Below are positions 9,246-17,811 of a stretch of 49,340 bases of DNA, piece by piece. The position numbers were made by a program, and so were the translations under genes. The number at the start of each line of letters is the position of its first letter. The stretch's first letter is position 1. The notes under the pieces are model-generated. The model worked only from the letters and a program-made list of their open reading frames with translations. It ran no database searches and was not told where the DNA came from. This DNA is from Planctomycetota bacterium (GTDB lineage Bacteria > Planctomycetota > UBA1135 > UBA2386), in NCBI GenBank assembly GCA_016235155.1, contig JACRLW010000060.1, forward strand, positions 1-49,340, written 5' to 3'.

Positions 9246-12200
9246 TCAGTAGCGCTTGTGGACGAGCGCGACGTCCCAATCCCTGCCCGAGCCGTGGCAG
9301 ATCGAGCAGGACTCGCCGTTGCTGTTCGCCATCGACTCGATGTGCGCGATCGACCAGTTCGAGTCGTGGCACGACGAGCACGCGGCCGTCCATTCCAGAG
9401 TGCGCGGCACGAGCGACGACGGGTGATCGCGATTCGCCGGCGCCTGCCAGGTGTCGTTGCCGGTGCCGTGGCAACTCGCGCAGTCCGTCACGCCGATCGG
9501 CCGGACGGGGAAGTCGATGTCCGCGTAGTCCACGGGGTACGGCGTGCCGAGGAAGATGCCGTTCGCCGTGTAGGACGACGCGTTGGCGAGTTCGCGCCCC
9601 ATGTGCACCTTGTGCAGCAGCGTGCGGAAATCCATGGTCACGCGCGGCGTGGCGCCGACGTACCAGGTGCTGAACTGGTAGAGCGGTGCGTCCTCCGCGC
9701 CCGGGCTCGCGTGGCACAGCATGCAGGTGTCGAGACCGCGGCGGCCGAAGCCGTGCGCGGAGATGTCGCCGTGGCACTTGTTGCAGCTCGCGCCGTCGGC
9801 GATCACTCGACGCGGCTCGAGCGTCGCCGCCGCACCGAACAGGAACGCGCGAGTCGCGGGCGGTGCCATCATCCGGTAGGTGGTGTTGTCCGATGCCAGG
9901 TTGTTCCAGGCCTCGGTCGTCGCGCGTGAGCCGAGCGGCGTGACCGTGAAGTCGATGTTCGCCCACATGCCGACGGTGTAGGTGCCGTCGACGAGCGGCA
10001 ACCCGGTCCAGTCGCCCTGGACCGGACCGAGTTCGTCGGAGTCGCCGGTCGGCGCCGTGTAGACCGCCTGCAGCGTCTCGGCCGGAGCGCGCCAGTAGCC
10101 GAAGCGCGCGTGGCTGCGGTAGCTCATCACGACCGGATTGGTGGCGGTGAAGCGCCCCGCGAGCAGGTCGATGCCCGTCGCGTTGCTCGTCGCCATCGTG
10201 TAGTCGCTGCCTTCGCGCCGCGTCGACAGCGTGCACTCCTGGATCGTCGTGCCGGCCGATTGGTCGTAGCGGAGGAACGACCCGAAGAAGAACCGGTCGG
10301 CGGCGCCGAGATCGGCTCCGGAGACGTCGTCGGTGGTCTGGATCCGCGCAACCTGCTGGTACTCCTCGGTCGACGTGCCGTTGGCCAGCACGACGCGATC
10401 TCCGACCGCGACGCCCGTGAGCGTGCTCTGATCGGCGACGACATAGCGCTGCATCGCGACCGCGGCGACGCTCGTGGTGCTCGCCGAGCCGACCAGCGCC
10501 GTGCGTTCGTAGACGACCTGCCGGCCCCAGTAGACCGGCGTGTTGCCGGCGGCGAGCGTCTGCACCGCCCCGGTCGCCGCGCCGATGCGCTCGAAGACGA
10601 AGTCGCGCGGCACCGCGGTCGTGTAGCTCGCGGCGGTCGGGACGACTTCGAAGTACCAGCGATCGTTCGCGGCGAACGCCGTCGTGCCCTGCGTGACGGT
10701 GAACGTCACCCCGGCATAGGTCACCGGCGTCTGCGACCCGGAGCCGGCGCCGATCGCGAAGCTCTGCGGCGCCGTGCTCGAGCCGACGATGTCGAAGCCC
10801 GTCGAGGAAGTGAAGACGACGCCGAGGGTCTGGGCGGTCGCGCTCGTGCCGACGGACGGCGCGTTGATCGTGCCGTTGCCGGTGAACGGGCTGCTCTTGC
10901 GGAACGCGAAGTCGAACGAGTTGACGTTCGGCAGCACCCACTGGGGGTTCGTGCTCGGACCGCTCACGATCATCTGGAAGCGCGTGAGGCGACTGATCTG
11001 CAGATCGGCGCCCGTATCGTCCTTCACGTCGAAGGACGCGAGCATCGGATCGCCCGCGACGTGATTGCCGCCGCCGCCGGTCCCACCGCCGAGCCCGGTC
11101 ACCGTGACGTTGATCCCGGTGTTGAACGCCGGATTCGAATACGGGTGACGGTGTGCGTCGCGTGCACCGAGCGCGGCGCCCGAACCGACTTCGTGGCACT
11201 CCGTGCAGTTGCTGTTGTTCGCCTGCGCGGTCATGGTCTGGCTGTTGGCCGTGTACGGGTTGCCCCAGTGGACGTCGTCGTGGCACGAACCGCAGCTCTG
11301 CCGCTGCGGGTTGTCGTACGCGAGATCACCCTGGGCCGGCGCCGTCAGCGGGCCTGTGCCGTCCGGATCGCCGTGGCACTTCGAGCACGCCACCATCCCG
11401 GAGCGCAGGTGGTCCTCCTTCTCCTTGCGCGTCAGCGTGAGCGCCGCGAAGCCGACGTCGCGCGGCATCGGGCCGTTGCCGCCGGTGCCGAGGTAGGTCG
11501 TTCCCGTGTTGTTGAAGAGGTACGCGGTGTACGCGCTCGGCATCATCGGGAAGCTGGCCGCCGAGTAGTCGTGGATCGCGCCCTCGCCATCGACGAATCG
11601 ATTCGGCAGCGGCGTCGTCTCGTAGTTGCGTGAGCCGTCCGGGTTGGTCGACACACCGAGGACCGACGGCAGGTGCGCGCCGTTGTGCACGCGGTGGATC
11701 ATCACGCGGAAGTCCGTCGAGACGCTCGGCGTGCCGCCGGCGACGTTCGGGTCGTTCGCGTCCTCCGCGCCGGCCGTGTGGCAGAGCACGCACATGCGCA
11801 CGTCGCGATGGATCCCGTCGTGATGGCGCAGCGAGGTGTGGCACTCGTTGCAGTTGTCCTGCTTCACCACCTCCCGCGCGACGAGGGCCGCCGCGGCGTC
11901 GCCGAACAGGACGTCCTCGACCGCGTTGCCGGCGTCGATGTGCTCCTCGCCGTCGACGGTGTAGTGCCAGGCCAGCGCGAGGCCGACCGTGTAGGTGCCG
12001 GCCGCGAGGGCCTGCCCCGTCAGTTCGCCGTCGACCGCGCCGAACGATGCGGTGTCGTGGTAGGGGGCCGCGTAGACCGACGGGATCGGCGTCGTGAAGC
12101 GGTAGGTGTAGGAACGGTCCGCGTTCAGCGTCGCGTTCGCGACCACGTCGCTCAGCGCGGGGATGACGCGCTGGTAGCCGCCCGTCGGACCCGAGATCAA

Positions 12201-12527
12201 CGCCTGATTCGAGTCGAAGTCGGCGAGGAGCCAATCGACGCCGTCGCCCTTCTTCACCGTGAAGTCGATCACGGGCACGTCTCCGGCGCGGAAGCGGCCG
12301 CCGGGGCCCGTGCCGCCGCGCACGGCGAGGATGTCGACGGCGATCCCCGGCAGCGCGTCGCCGCGCTGGAACGCGCGGGGCGTCGAGTCGGGTGGAACCG
12401 TCGGCACGACGGCGCTGTCGCTGTTGTTGCACGCGCTCGCGAAGAGCAGCGCACCGGCGGCGAACACGAGAGTCGGAACGGAGCGGCTCACGCGAGAGCG
12501 TGGGCGCGGTGCGGCGATGGGGGACAT
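9246..12527 (-). CDS. OmcA/MtrC-family decaheme c-type cytochrome lipoprotein
   Basis: Surface electron-transfer protein of 1093 residues. The N-terminus is a lipoprotein signal ending FASAC, with the lipidated cysteine at about residue 33. There are exactly ten CXXCH haem sites in two groups of five: CNECH 226, CVLCH 246, CSKCH 381, CGSCH 412, CTECH 441, and CNKCH 915, CMLCH 935, CASCH 1016, CSSCH 1050, CSICH 1074. Beta-rich segments lie before each group (about 50-215 and 470-905). This matches the alternating beta-barrel and pentahaem plan of MtrC and OmcA, which pass electrons to external metals. The second beta segment is longer than in Shewanella proteins. Upstream lies a multicopper oxidase. 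No MtrA-like or MtrB-like gene is in the window. Confidence 0.93.
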   Translation of the reverse strand: MSPIAAPRPRSRVSRSVPTLVFAAGALLFASACNNSDSAVVPTVPPDSTPRAFQRGDALPGIAVDILAVRGGTGPGGRFRAGDVPVIDFTVKKGDGVDWLLADFDSNQALISGPTGGYQRVIPALSDVVANATLNADRSYTYRFTTPIPSVYAAPYHDTASFGAVDGELTGQALAAGTYTVGLALAWHYTVDGEEHIDAGNAVEDVLFGDAAAALVAREVVKQDNCNECHTSLRHHDGIHRDVRMCVLCHTAGAEDANDPNVAGGTPSVSTDFRVMIHRVHNGAHLPSVLGVSTNPDGSRNYETTPLPNRFVDGEGAIHDYSAASFPMMPSAYTAYLFNNTGTTYLGTGGNGPMPRDVGFAALTLTRKEKEDHLRSGMVACSKCHGDPDGTGPLTAPAQGDLAYDNPQRQSCGSCHDDVHWGNPYTANSQTMTAQANNSNCTECHEVGSGAALGARDAHRHPYSNPAFNTGINVTVTGLGGGTGGGGNHVAGDPMLASFDVKDDTGADLQISRLTRFQMIVSGPSTNPQWVLPNVNSFDFAFRKSSPFTGNGTINAPSVGTSATAQTLGVVFTSSTGFDIVGSSTAPQSFAIGAGSGSQTPVTYAGVTFTVTQGTTAFAANDRWYFEVVPTAASYTTAVPRDFVFERIGAATGAVQTLAAGNTPVYWGRQVVYERTALVGSASTTSVAAVAMQRYVVADQSTLTGVAVGDRVVLANGTSTEEYQQVARIQTTDDVSGADLGAADRFFFGSFLRYDQSAGTTIQECTLSTRREGSDYTMATSNATGIDLLAGRFTATNPVVMSYRSHARFGYWRAPAETLQAVYTAPTGDSDELGPVQGDWTGLPLVDGTYTVGMWANIDFTVTPLGSRATTEAWNNLASDNTTYRMMAPPATRAFLFGAAATLEPRRVIADGASCNKCHGDISAHGFGRRGLDTCMLCHASPGAEDAPLYQFSTWYVGATPRVTMDFRTLLHKVHMGRELANASSYTANGIFLGTPYPVDYADIDFPVRPIGVTDCASCHGTGNDTWQAPANRDHPSSLVPRTLEWTAACSSCHDSNWSIAHIESMANSNGESCSICHGSGRDWDVALVHKRY

Positions 12528-12674
12528 GGCTTGCGGAAGGAGGGGCCGGGCCAGTCACCGCGCGATCGATCCCCCGGCCGGACGCCGGGGCGACCGTCGC
12601 GATGACGAAGCGATGACAGAGCAACAGGGTCACCGCCCCGGTCTTTCGCCGCCGCCGCGCTTCTGCGTCGACGC

Positions 12675-14399
12675 TCAGCGGATCGTCAGCGCCTGCGCCG
12701 TGCCGAGGCGGAAACCGCCGGGCAATGCGGTGAGTCCGACCGATTGGAAGGCGATGCGCAGTCCGATCAATCCGACGTCGTTCGGGATCGCGTACGAAAC
12801 AATCGCGCGGTGCGATGCGTTGGCCCAGGCACCGCCGAAGAACGCCGCGCTCGACGGATCGAGGACGAGCGTGCCGTAGGGTGGGAACACGAGCGGCGTC
12901 GAGAGCTCGGACAATCCCGCGAACAGGTCGACGAGTTGCCCTGCCGTCCATTGCACCGAGACGTCGCCCGAGGCGCCCGGCGCGAAGTCGGCCGCCATGT
13001 CGGAGATCTCCGTGACCGGCACCGCAGTGGTCGGTTCGTGGTCGACGCCGTCCGCGATGCCGTCGGCGTCCGTGTCGCCGAGGTACTCGAACGCAGTGAT
13101 CATCCCCGAGGCCATGTGGTCCTCGTTGTGGCAGTGGAAGAGCCACAGTCCCGGATTGTCCATCACAAGCTGCACGACGGCCGTGCTTCCGGGTTGACCG
13201 CTCGACCGGATGAGGATCGTGTCCTTCACCGGCGGTTGCGTCGTGCCGCCTGCGGTGTTCAGCAGGCGGAACGAGTGGCCGTGCGTGTGCATCGGGTGGA
13301 GCCCCTGCACCAACGATGCGGCCGTGTTCACCATCGTGAGCTCGACGACGTCGCCGAGTGCGACCTGGAACGGCGTCACGTTGGGCCACGACTGGCCGTT
13401 GATCGTGTGGACCATGCCGCCCGGACCCATCGACATCGCAAACGTCGCAGTGAAGCGGTGCCGCGGCGCCGGCGAGATCGGCGGCACCGGGAAGTACGCG
13501 GCGAGCTGCGCGTACGACAGCAAGGCACCGCTCGAGAGGTTCGGCGGGACGAAGTTCGCCGGCGGCGGCGCCTGCGTCTGGCCGGCGTACCTCAGGACGC
13601 CGCGCACGAGCGTGACGCTGCGGTTCGTGATCGCAGCGGCGGCGAGCGACCACACGCCGGGATTGTTGCAGTCGACGATCACGTCGTAGCGCTCGCCGAT
13701 GCCGATCGGCAGGGCCTGGACGACGACCGGCTGCACGCGTCCGCCGTCGGTGTGGGTGACGGTCATCGGGTGGCCGTCGAGCGCGAGCACGTAGTTCGTC
13801 ACCGCCGACGCGTTGAGGATGCGCAGGCGAAGACGTTGCCCGGGTTGCACCGCGATCGGAATCTGCCCGTCGCTCGACTTGCCGTTGAGGAGATGACCCG
13901 TGTAGAAGCCGCCGAGCGGGTTGCTCCACTCGTCGAGCACGACGACTTGTTCGACGTCGTACGGCGGATCGTCGGCCGGGTTCGCCGGGTCGACGATCAC
14001 GAGCCCCGCGAGCCCCATGTCGAGCTGCATCGCGTGCCCGTGGGGGTGATACCAGTGCGTCCCCGGGATCAGGTTGGTCAGTTCGTAGACGAACTCCTGC
14101 CCGGGCGCGACGGCGGGACGTGAGACGCCCGGCACGCCGTCCATCCCGAGCGGAACCGGTTGGCCGTGCCAATGGAGCGCCGTCGACTCGGGCAGGTCGT
14201 TGCGGAACCGCACGCGCAAGGTCTGGCCCTGGGTGACGCGCAGCGTCGATCCGGGCAGCGTGCCGTTGAACAGCCAGGCGTTGCCGGTGACGCCGGGCGC
14301 GAAGGTCGCGGTGCCCGGCGCGGCGACGACGTTCAAGGTCGTCTGGGAGGTGGCGAGGGTCGCGGACAACGCGACGGCGCAGAGGATTCGGTTGCGCAT
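12675..14399 (-). CDS. secreted multicopper oxidase with lineage C-terminal domain
   Basis: Laccase-like copper oxidase of 574 residues that reduces oxygen while oxidising an unknown substrate outside the cytoplasm. Signal peptide at residues 1-19. All four copper motifs are present: HWHG near 76, HWYHPHGH near 115, HPMHTHGHSF near 366 and HCHNEDHMASGM near 423, the last with a Met ligand for type 1 copper. A short Asp-rich calcium-type repeat (DTDADGIADGVDHEP) follows near 440. The last 95 residues form the same beta domain seen in other exported proteins here (YAIPNDVGLIGLRIAFQSV). The next gene on this strand is the decaheme cytochrome, 147 bp downstream, so a shared role in metal or surface redox chemistry is plausible but unproven. 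Confidence 0.92.
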   Translation of the reverse strand: MRNRILCAVALSATLATSQTTLNVVAAPGTATFAPGVTGNAWLFNGTLPGSTLRVTQGQTLRVRFRNDLPESTALHWHGQPVPLGMDGVPGVSRPAVAPGQEFVYELTNLIPGTHWYHPHGHAMQLDMGLAGLVIVDPANPADDPPYDVEQVVVLDEWSNPLGGFYTGHLLNGKSSDGQIPIAVQPGQRLRLRILNASAVTNYVLALDGHPMTVTHTDGGRVQPVVVQALPIGIGERYDVIVDCNNPGVWSLAAAAITNRSVTLVRGVLRYAGQTQAPPPANFVPPNLSSGALLSYAQLAAYFPVPPISPAPRHRFTATFAMSMGPGGMVHTINGQSWPNVTPFQVALGDVVELTMVNTAASLVQGLHPMHTHGHSFRLLNTAGGTTQPPVKDTILIRSSGQPGSTAVVQLVMDNPGLWLFHCHNEDHMASGMITAFEYLGDTDADGIADGVDHEPTTAVPVTEISDMAADFAPGASGDVSVQWTAGQLVDLFAGLSELSTPLVFPPYGTLVLDPSSAAFFGGAWANASHRAIVSYAIPNDVGLIGLRIAFQSVGLTALPGGFRLGTAQALTIR

Positions 14400-14467
14400 C
14401 GGAGTGGAGGTACGGAGGGGCGGGGAAGGCTAAGCCATGGGCGACCCCCCGTGTTTCCCACCCTGCT

Positions 14468-14893
14468 TCAGGGCGCGACCAGCCCGGCGACCGAAGCGGG
14501 CACCCTGGTCGGCCGGCGCGTCGCCGGATCGAGGAAGACGATCCCGGTCTTCGCCTCCGCGACCACCTTGCCATCGCCGATGCGCGTGACGCGGTAGACG
14601 AAGTCGCAGCCGACCCGCGCGAGGTCCGTCACGCCGACTTCGAAGCGCAGGACGTCACCCGCGAAGGACTCGGCGCGGTAGACGATCGCCAGGTCGCCGA
14701 CCACGAGCGAGGTGCCGCCGCAGTCGGACTCGGAGAGCCCGTGCTTGCGGAGGAAGCGCCAGCGCGCCTCGTGCAGCAGGCTCACCATCGCGTCGTTGCC
14801 CAGGTGCTTGCCGTAGTTGAGGTCGGTGATGCGGACCTCGAGTTCGGTCGCGAACGGCAGGACCTCCGGGAGCGTCAAGGCGAGGCGCGACAT
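14468..14893 (-). CDS. acyl-CoA thioesterase, 4HBT hotdog fold
   Basis: Cytosolic hotdog-fold protein of 141 residues, a usual length for the family. The diagnostic segment is DLNYGKHLGNDAMVSLLHEARWRFL near residues 24-48, followed by the central helix and the strands LVVGDLAIVYRAESFAGD. Proteins of this type hydrolyse acyl-CoA or similar thioesters, but the substrate cannot be read from the sequence. Start is the ATG at 14891-14893, which has a TACGCT box 8 nt upstream, so the transcript is probably leaderless and separate from the cupin gene 30 bp away. The end lies 68 bp from the oxidase gene start on the same strand. Confidence 0.85.
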   Translation of the reverse strand: MSRLALTLPEVLPFATELEVRITDLNYGKHLGNDAMVSLLHEARWRFLRKHGLSESDCGGTSLVVGDLAIVYRAESFAGDVLRFEVGVTDLARVGCDFVYRVTRIGDGKVVAEAKTGIVFLDPATRRPTRVPASVAGLVAP

Positions 14894-14901
14894 GCGCGCG
14901 G

Positions 14902-14907
14902 AGCGTA
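14902..14907 (-). promoter_or_regulatory. -10 box for thioesterase gene
   Basis: TACGCT, within CGCTACGCT, ends 8 nt before the ATG at 14893. Same arrangement as the other leaderless candidates in this window. Confidence 0.4.
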
Positions 14908-14923
14908 GCGGCGCGCGCGCCCG

Positions 14924-15412
14924 TCACTTGGTCTTCGCGTATTCCGTCATCCCCTGGAAGTCGATGACGATGGCCGGCTCGTTGCCGACGACCCAGGCGT
15001 CGTGGCCGGACGGCAGCAGCGAGACGTCGCCGGGATGGCATTCGATCTCGGTGCCGTCGTCCATCTTCACCATCAGGATGCCGTAGACGTGGTACTGGAA
15101 GTGCGGCGCCTCGCAGCTCTTGGTCTTCGCGAGCGGTTGGACCGACGTCGACCATTTCCAGCCGGGCTGGAAGATCGCGCGGCCGATCGTGACGCCGCCG
15201 AGCTTGACCAGTTCGACGCGTCCGAGCGGGAACTCGCGCACTTCGTCGGGCTTGCCGAAGTGCTTCAGCTCCGCCGCGGCGAGGGCGTGATCGTGGAGCG
15301 AGGTCGTGGTCGTCGCGCGATCGGCGGGTGCGTCGCCGTTGCGCATGCTGGTCGCCACGGCGGCGATCGAGAGGGTTGCGAGCAGGATCAGGGACTTGCG
15401 GACGTGGGTCAT
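14924..15412 (-). CDS. exported cupin-domain protein
   Basis: Protein of 162 residues with an N-terminal signal peptide (residues 1-20, LILLATLSIAAVATS). The rest is a single cupin barrel: FQPGWKWSTSVQPL, then HFQYHVYGILMVKMDDG, then CHPGDVSLLPSGHDAWVVG. Histidines at HFQYH and H in SGHD could bind a metal. Substrate and role are unknown. The start is well supported: GGAGG lies 5 nt upstream of the ATG at 15412, one of the few clear Shine-Dalgarno sites in the window. It lies between the thioesterase and the outer-membrane protein gene on the same strand. Confidence 0.8.
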   Translation of the reverse strand: MTHVRKSLILLATLSIAAVATSMRNGDAPADRATTTTSLHDHALAAAELKHFGKPDEVREFPLGRVELVKLGGVTIGRAIFQPGWKWSTSVQPLAKTKSCEAPHFQYHVYGILMVKMDDGTEIECHPGDVSLLPSGHDAWVVGNEPAIVIDFQGMTEYAKTK

Positions 15413-15524
15413 CGATGCCTCCGGGTGACTGGCTCGCGGAGCGCGGGCCGAGGTGGGCGAGGAGGCTAGGTCGCGACGCTTCTCCGGACAGCTACATGAA
15501 CATGCAGGGGCGGGCAGCTCCGGC

Positions 15525-17714
15525 TCAGAACCGGAACGTCCACGCGAACTTCAGCGTCGCCTGCTGCTGCTCGGGGCGCAGGGCGCCGTCGTCGGTGCGC
15601 AGCCAACCGGCGCCGAACACGACGAACAGGTCGGAGCCGGGTTGGACGGTCCAGCGCAGCCGGCTCTGAACGCCGAGGTCGCGCGATTCGGTGTCGTACT
15701 GCGCGAGGTTGCGCCAGCTCAGGTCCGGCGAGAGATGGAGGTCGGCACGCAGCCCGCCGATGTGCGTCGTGAAGTCGCCGCTCGCGAGCGACGCATCGGT
15801 CTGGTCGTAGCTCGCGCCGAGGATCAAGGTCGGGCCCGTGCGCCACGCGAGCTCCACGCCGAGTTCCCGTTGATCGCCGTCGTAGAGGTCGCCGATCCGG
15901 ACGCCCACGCCGGCGTTGAACGGCCGGCCGTCGGAGGTCGAGACCTCGAACTCGAGCATCGTCGACGCGTAGTCGCCGGCGGGGACGAACACCCCGTCGA
16001 CGATCTCGAAGGGGTCGTCGAGGGACTCGAAGCTCCGCCGCACGCCGAAGCGGACTTCGTCGGAACTCTCGAACTCGACGCCCAGCACCGTGAAGTCGAA
16101 CTCGACTTCGTCGGCGACGCCGTCCTGGATGCGCACGTCGGCGCGATCGTCCACGCCGAACTCGAAGTTGCGCACCAGCGAGCCGCCGGGCCGCGGCTTC
16201 CATTCGAGCTCGCCGTACTGCTGCCAGACGCCGGTGCGTCGCGTGAAGCCGAGCGCGGGGGCGAAGTCGTCCTCGATGCGCCGCCCGCCGAGCGCGTAGT
16301 TGAAGGTGCGCGTCTGACCGGAGAGATCGACGCCGAGCGCGTGGCCCTCGCCGAAGCCGCCGAAGGTCTGCATCGCATAGGCCGAGAGCCGGAGATCGCC
16401 GCCGAAGACCTCGGTGAGGCGCTGCGTGCCGTCGACGCCGAGCGTCTGGGCGCTCGCGTCGTCGGTCGGATCGCCCGCGGTCGCGATCAGACCCACCGCA
16501 CCCTGAGCGCCGACGTGTCGCTTCACGCGCAACACTCCCAGAGTGCGCGGTTCGAGCCCGGCCTCGCCCTCGCCCATCCGCACACCGAGCGCCCCGATCT
16601 CCCAAGGGCCCTCCTGACCCGCGACGCGCAGGCCCGCGAGCAGCGGGATCTCGCGGCCGGAGTCGTCGCGGCCGATGCGACGCGAGAAGAACGGCAGGAG
16701 TCGCTCGCCGTTGGCGCGCGGACCGAACTCGAAGCGCGACGCGTCGGCGAGGAAGAAGTCGCGCTTCTCGGGGAAGAACAGCGGGAAGCGCGAGAGGTTG
16801 ATGCGCCGGTCGTCGCCTTCCGTCTCCGCGAAGTCGGTGAACGTGGTCACACCGAGCGTGAGCCCGGGCGTGAGGCGGTAGGAGAGATCGACGCCTGCGT
16901 CGACGTCGCTCGACGAGGTCGACGACGTCGCCGGCAGCGCGCGCACGCGATCACCCGCGACCGCGACGTAGGGCTTCACGTCGAGGCCGAGGCCGCCGTC
17001 GCGACGGCCGAATCCCGCCAGCGTTCCACCCTCGCCGACGCGGAAGAAGCTCGACGCCTGGTCGACGTTGGTCCACTGATCGGTGGCGTTGCGCGCGCGC
17101 AGCTCGCGCCGCAGGTTGAAGCCCCATTCGGTCGAATCGGGCGCGAACGCGAGGCTCTGGAACGGGATCGCGAGTTCGGCCTCCCAGCCGTCGCGCGTGA
17201 TGCGCGCGTGGCCGTGCCAGATGCAATCGAAGGACTTGGTGAAACGCGCGCCGTTGTCGCTGATCAGCGAATCGCCGCGCGAGCCCGCCGCGCCGATCTG
17301 GAACCAGTAGGCGTTGCGTCGGCTCGCGAAGGTGTCGAACCAGATCTCCACACGGTCGTCGGGATCGAGGTCCGCGTCGCGCGCGCGCTGCGTCGCGCGG
17401 ATCGTGTCGGGAGCGTCGTCGAAGCACTGGATCGCGACGTAGATCGCGTGCCGGTCGTGGAGCAGGCGCACGACGGTCGGCTGCGTCGCAAGGGCGCCGT
17501 CCTGCGGTTCGAGTTGGAGGAGTTCGCCGATCGCGGGCGCGCCGTCCCAGCAGGCGTCGTCGAGTCGGCCGTCGATTTGCGGCGCCTGCGCCTCGTCGAT
17601 CGTGCCGATGGTGGCGACGCGGCGCGCTGATTCCGTCGGCTCCTGGGCGTCGAGCAGGGGTGCGACGAGGGCGAGCGCCGCGACGAGGGCGCGCTTGAGG
17701 AGTCGACTGGCCAC
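15525..17714 (-). CDS. CBM9-like / beta-barrel outer-membrane protein (DUF5916 type)
   Basis: Exported protein of about 730 residues. After a signal peptide (RALVAALALVAPLLDAQ), residues 30-210 match the carbohydrate-binding family 9-like fold: IDGRLDDACWDGA at its start, RVEIWFDT in the middle, and GWEAELAIPFQSL. The remainder has alternating strands, with FFPEKRDFFLADASRFEFG and many GV, GAE and FEFGVDDRADVR phrases. It ends in ATLKFAWTFRF, a terminal aromatic typical of outer-membrane barrels. This is the DUF5916 layout; substrates are unknown. Start chosen is GTG at 17714, because the ATG at 17834 would run past the start of the divergent exonuclease gene and precede the signal by 40 residues. 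Confidence 0.8.
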   Translation of the reverse strand: MASRLLKRALVAALALVAPLLDAQEPTESARRVATIGTIDEAQAPQIDGRLDDACWDGAPAIGELLQLEPQDGALATQPTVVRLLHDRHAIYVAIQCFDDAPDTIRATQRARDADLDPDDRVEIWFDTFASRRNAYWFQIGAAGSRGDSLISDNGARFTKSFDCIWHGHARITRDGWEAELAIPFQSLAFAPDSTEWGFNLRRELRARNATDQWTNVDQASSFFRVGEGGTLAGFGRRDGGLGLDVKPYVAVAGDRVRALPATSSTSSSDVDAGVDLSYRLTPGLTLGVTTFTDFAETEGDDRRINLSRFPLFFPEKRDFFLADASRFEFGPRANGERLLPFFSRRIGRDDSGREIPLLAGLRVAGQEGPWEIGALGVRMGEGEAGLEPRTLGVLRVKRHVGAQGAVGLIATAGDPTDDASAQTLGVDGTQRLTEVFGGDLRLSAYAMQTFGGFGEGHALGVDLSGQTRTFNYALGGRRIEDDFAPALGFTRRTGVWQQYGELEWKPRPGGSLVRNFEFGVDDRADVRIQDGVADEVEFDFTVLGVEFESSDEVRFGVRRSFESLDDPFEIVDGVFVPAGDYASTMLEFEVSTSDGRPFNAGVGVRIGDLYDGDQRELGVELAWRTGPTLILGASYDQTDASLASGDFTTHIGGLRADLHLSPDLSWRNLAQYDTESRDLGVQSRLRWTVQPGSDLFVVFGAGWLRTDDGALRPEQQQATLKFAWTFRF

Positions 17715-17811
17715 CGGCGGGACTTCACCCGTTCCGCGCGCATAGTCCAGAGCGTGGTTGCCAGGACCGTCGCCATCCGTTTCCCTCTTGCCCCCCTTCC
17801 CGGGTCCGACC

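Noticed and set aside
9246-11286. Upstream extension of the gene ending at 8446
   Set aside because: It runs out of frame through the decaheme cytochrome; the true start is ATG 9240.
15525-17714. Beta-barrel as the MtrB partner of the decaheme cytochrome
   Set aside because: The CBM9-like N-terminus fits DUF5916, and no N-terminal CXXC typical of MtrB is seen.
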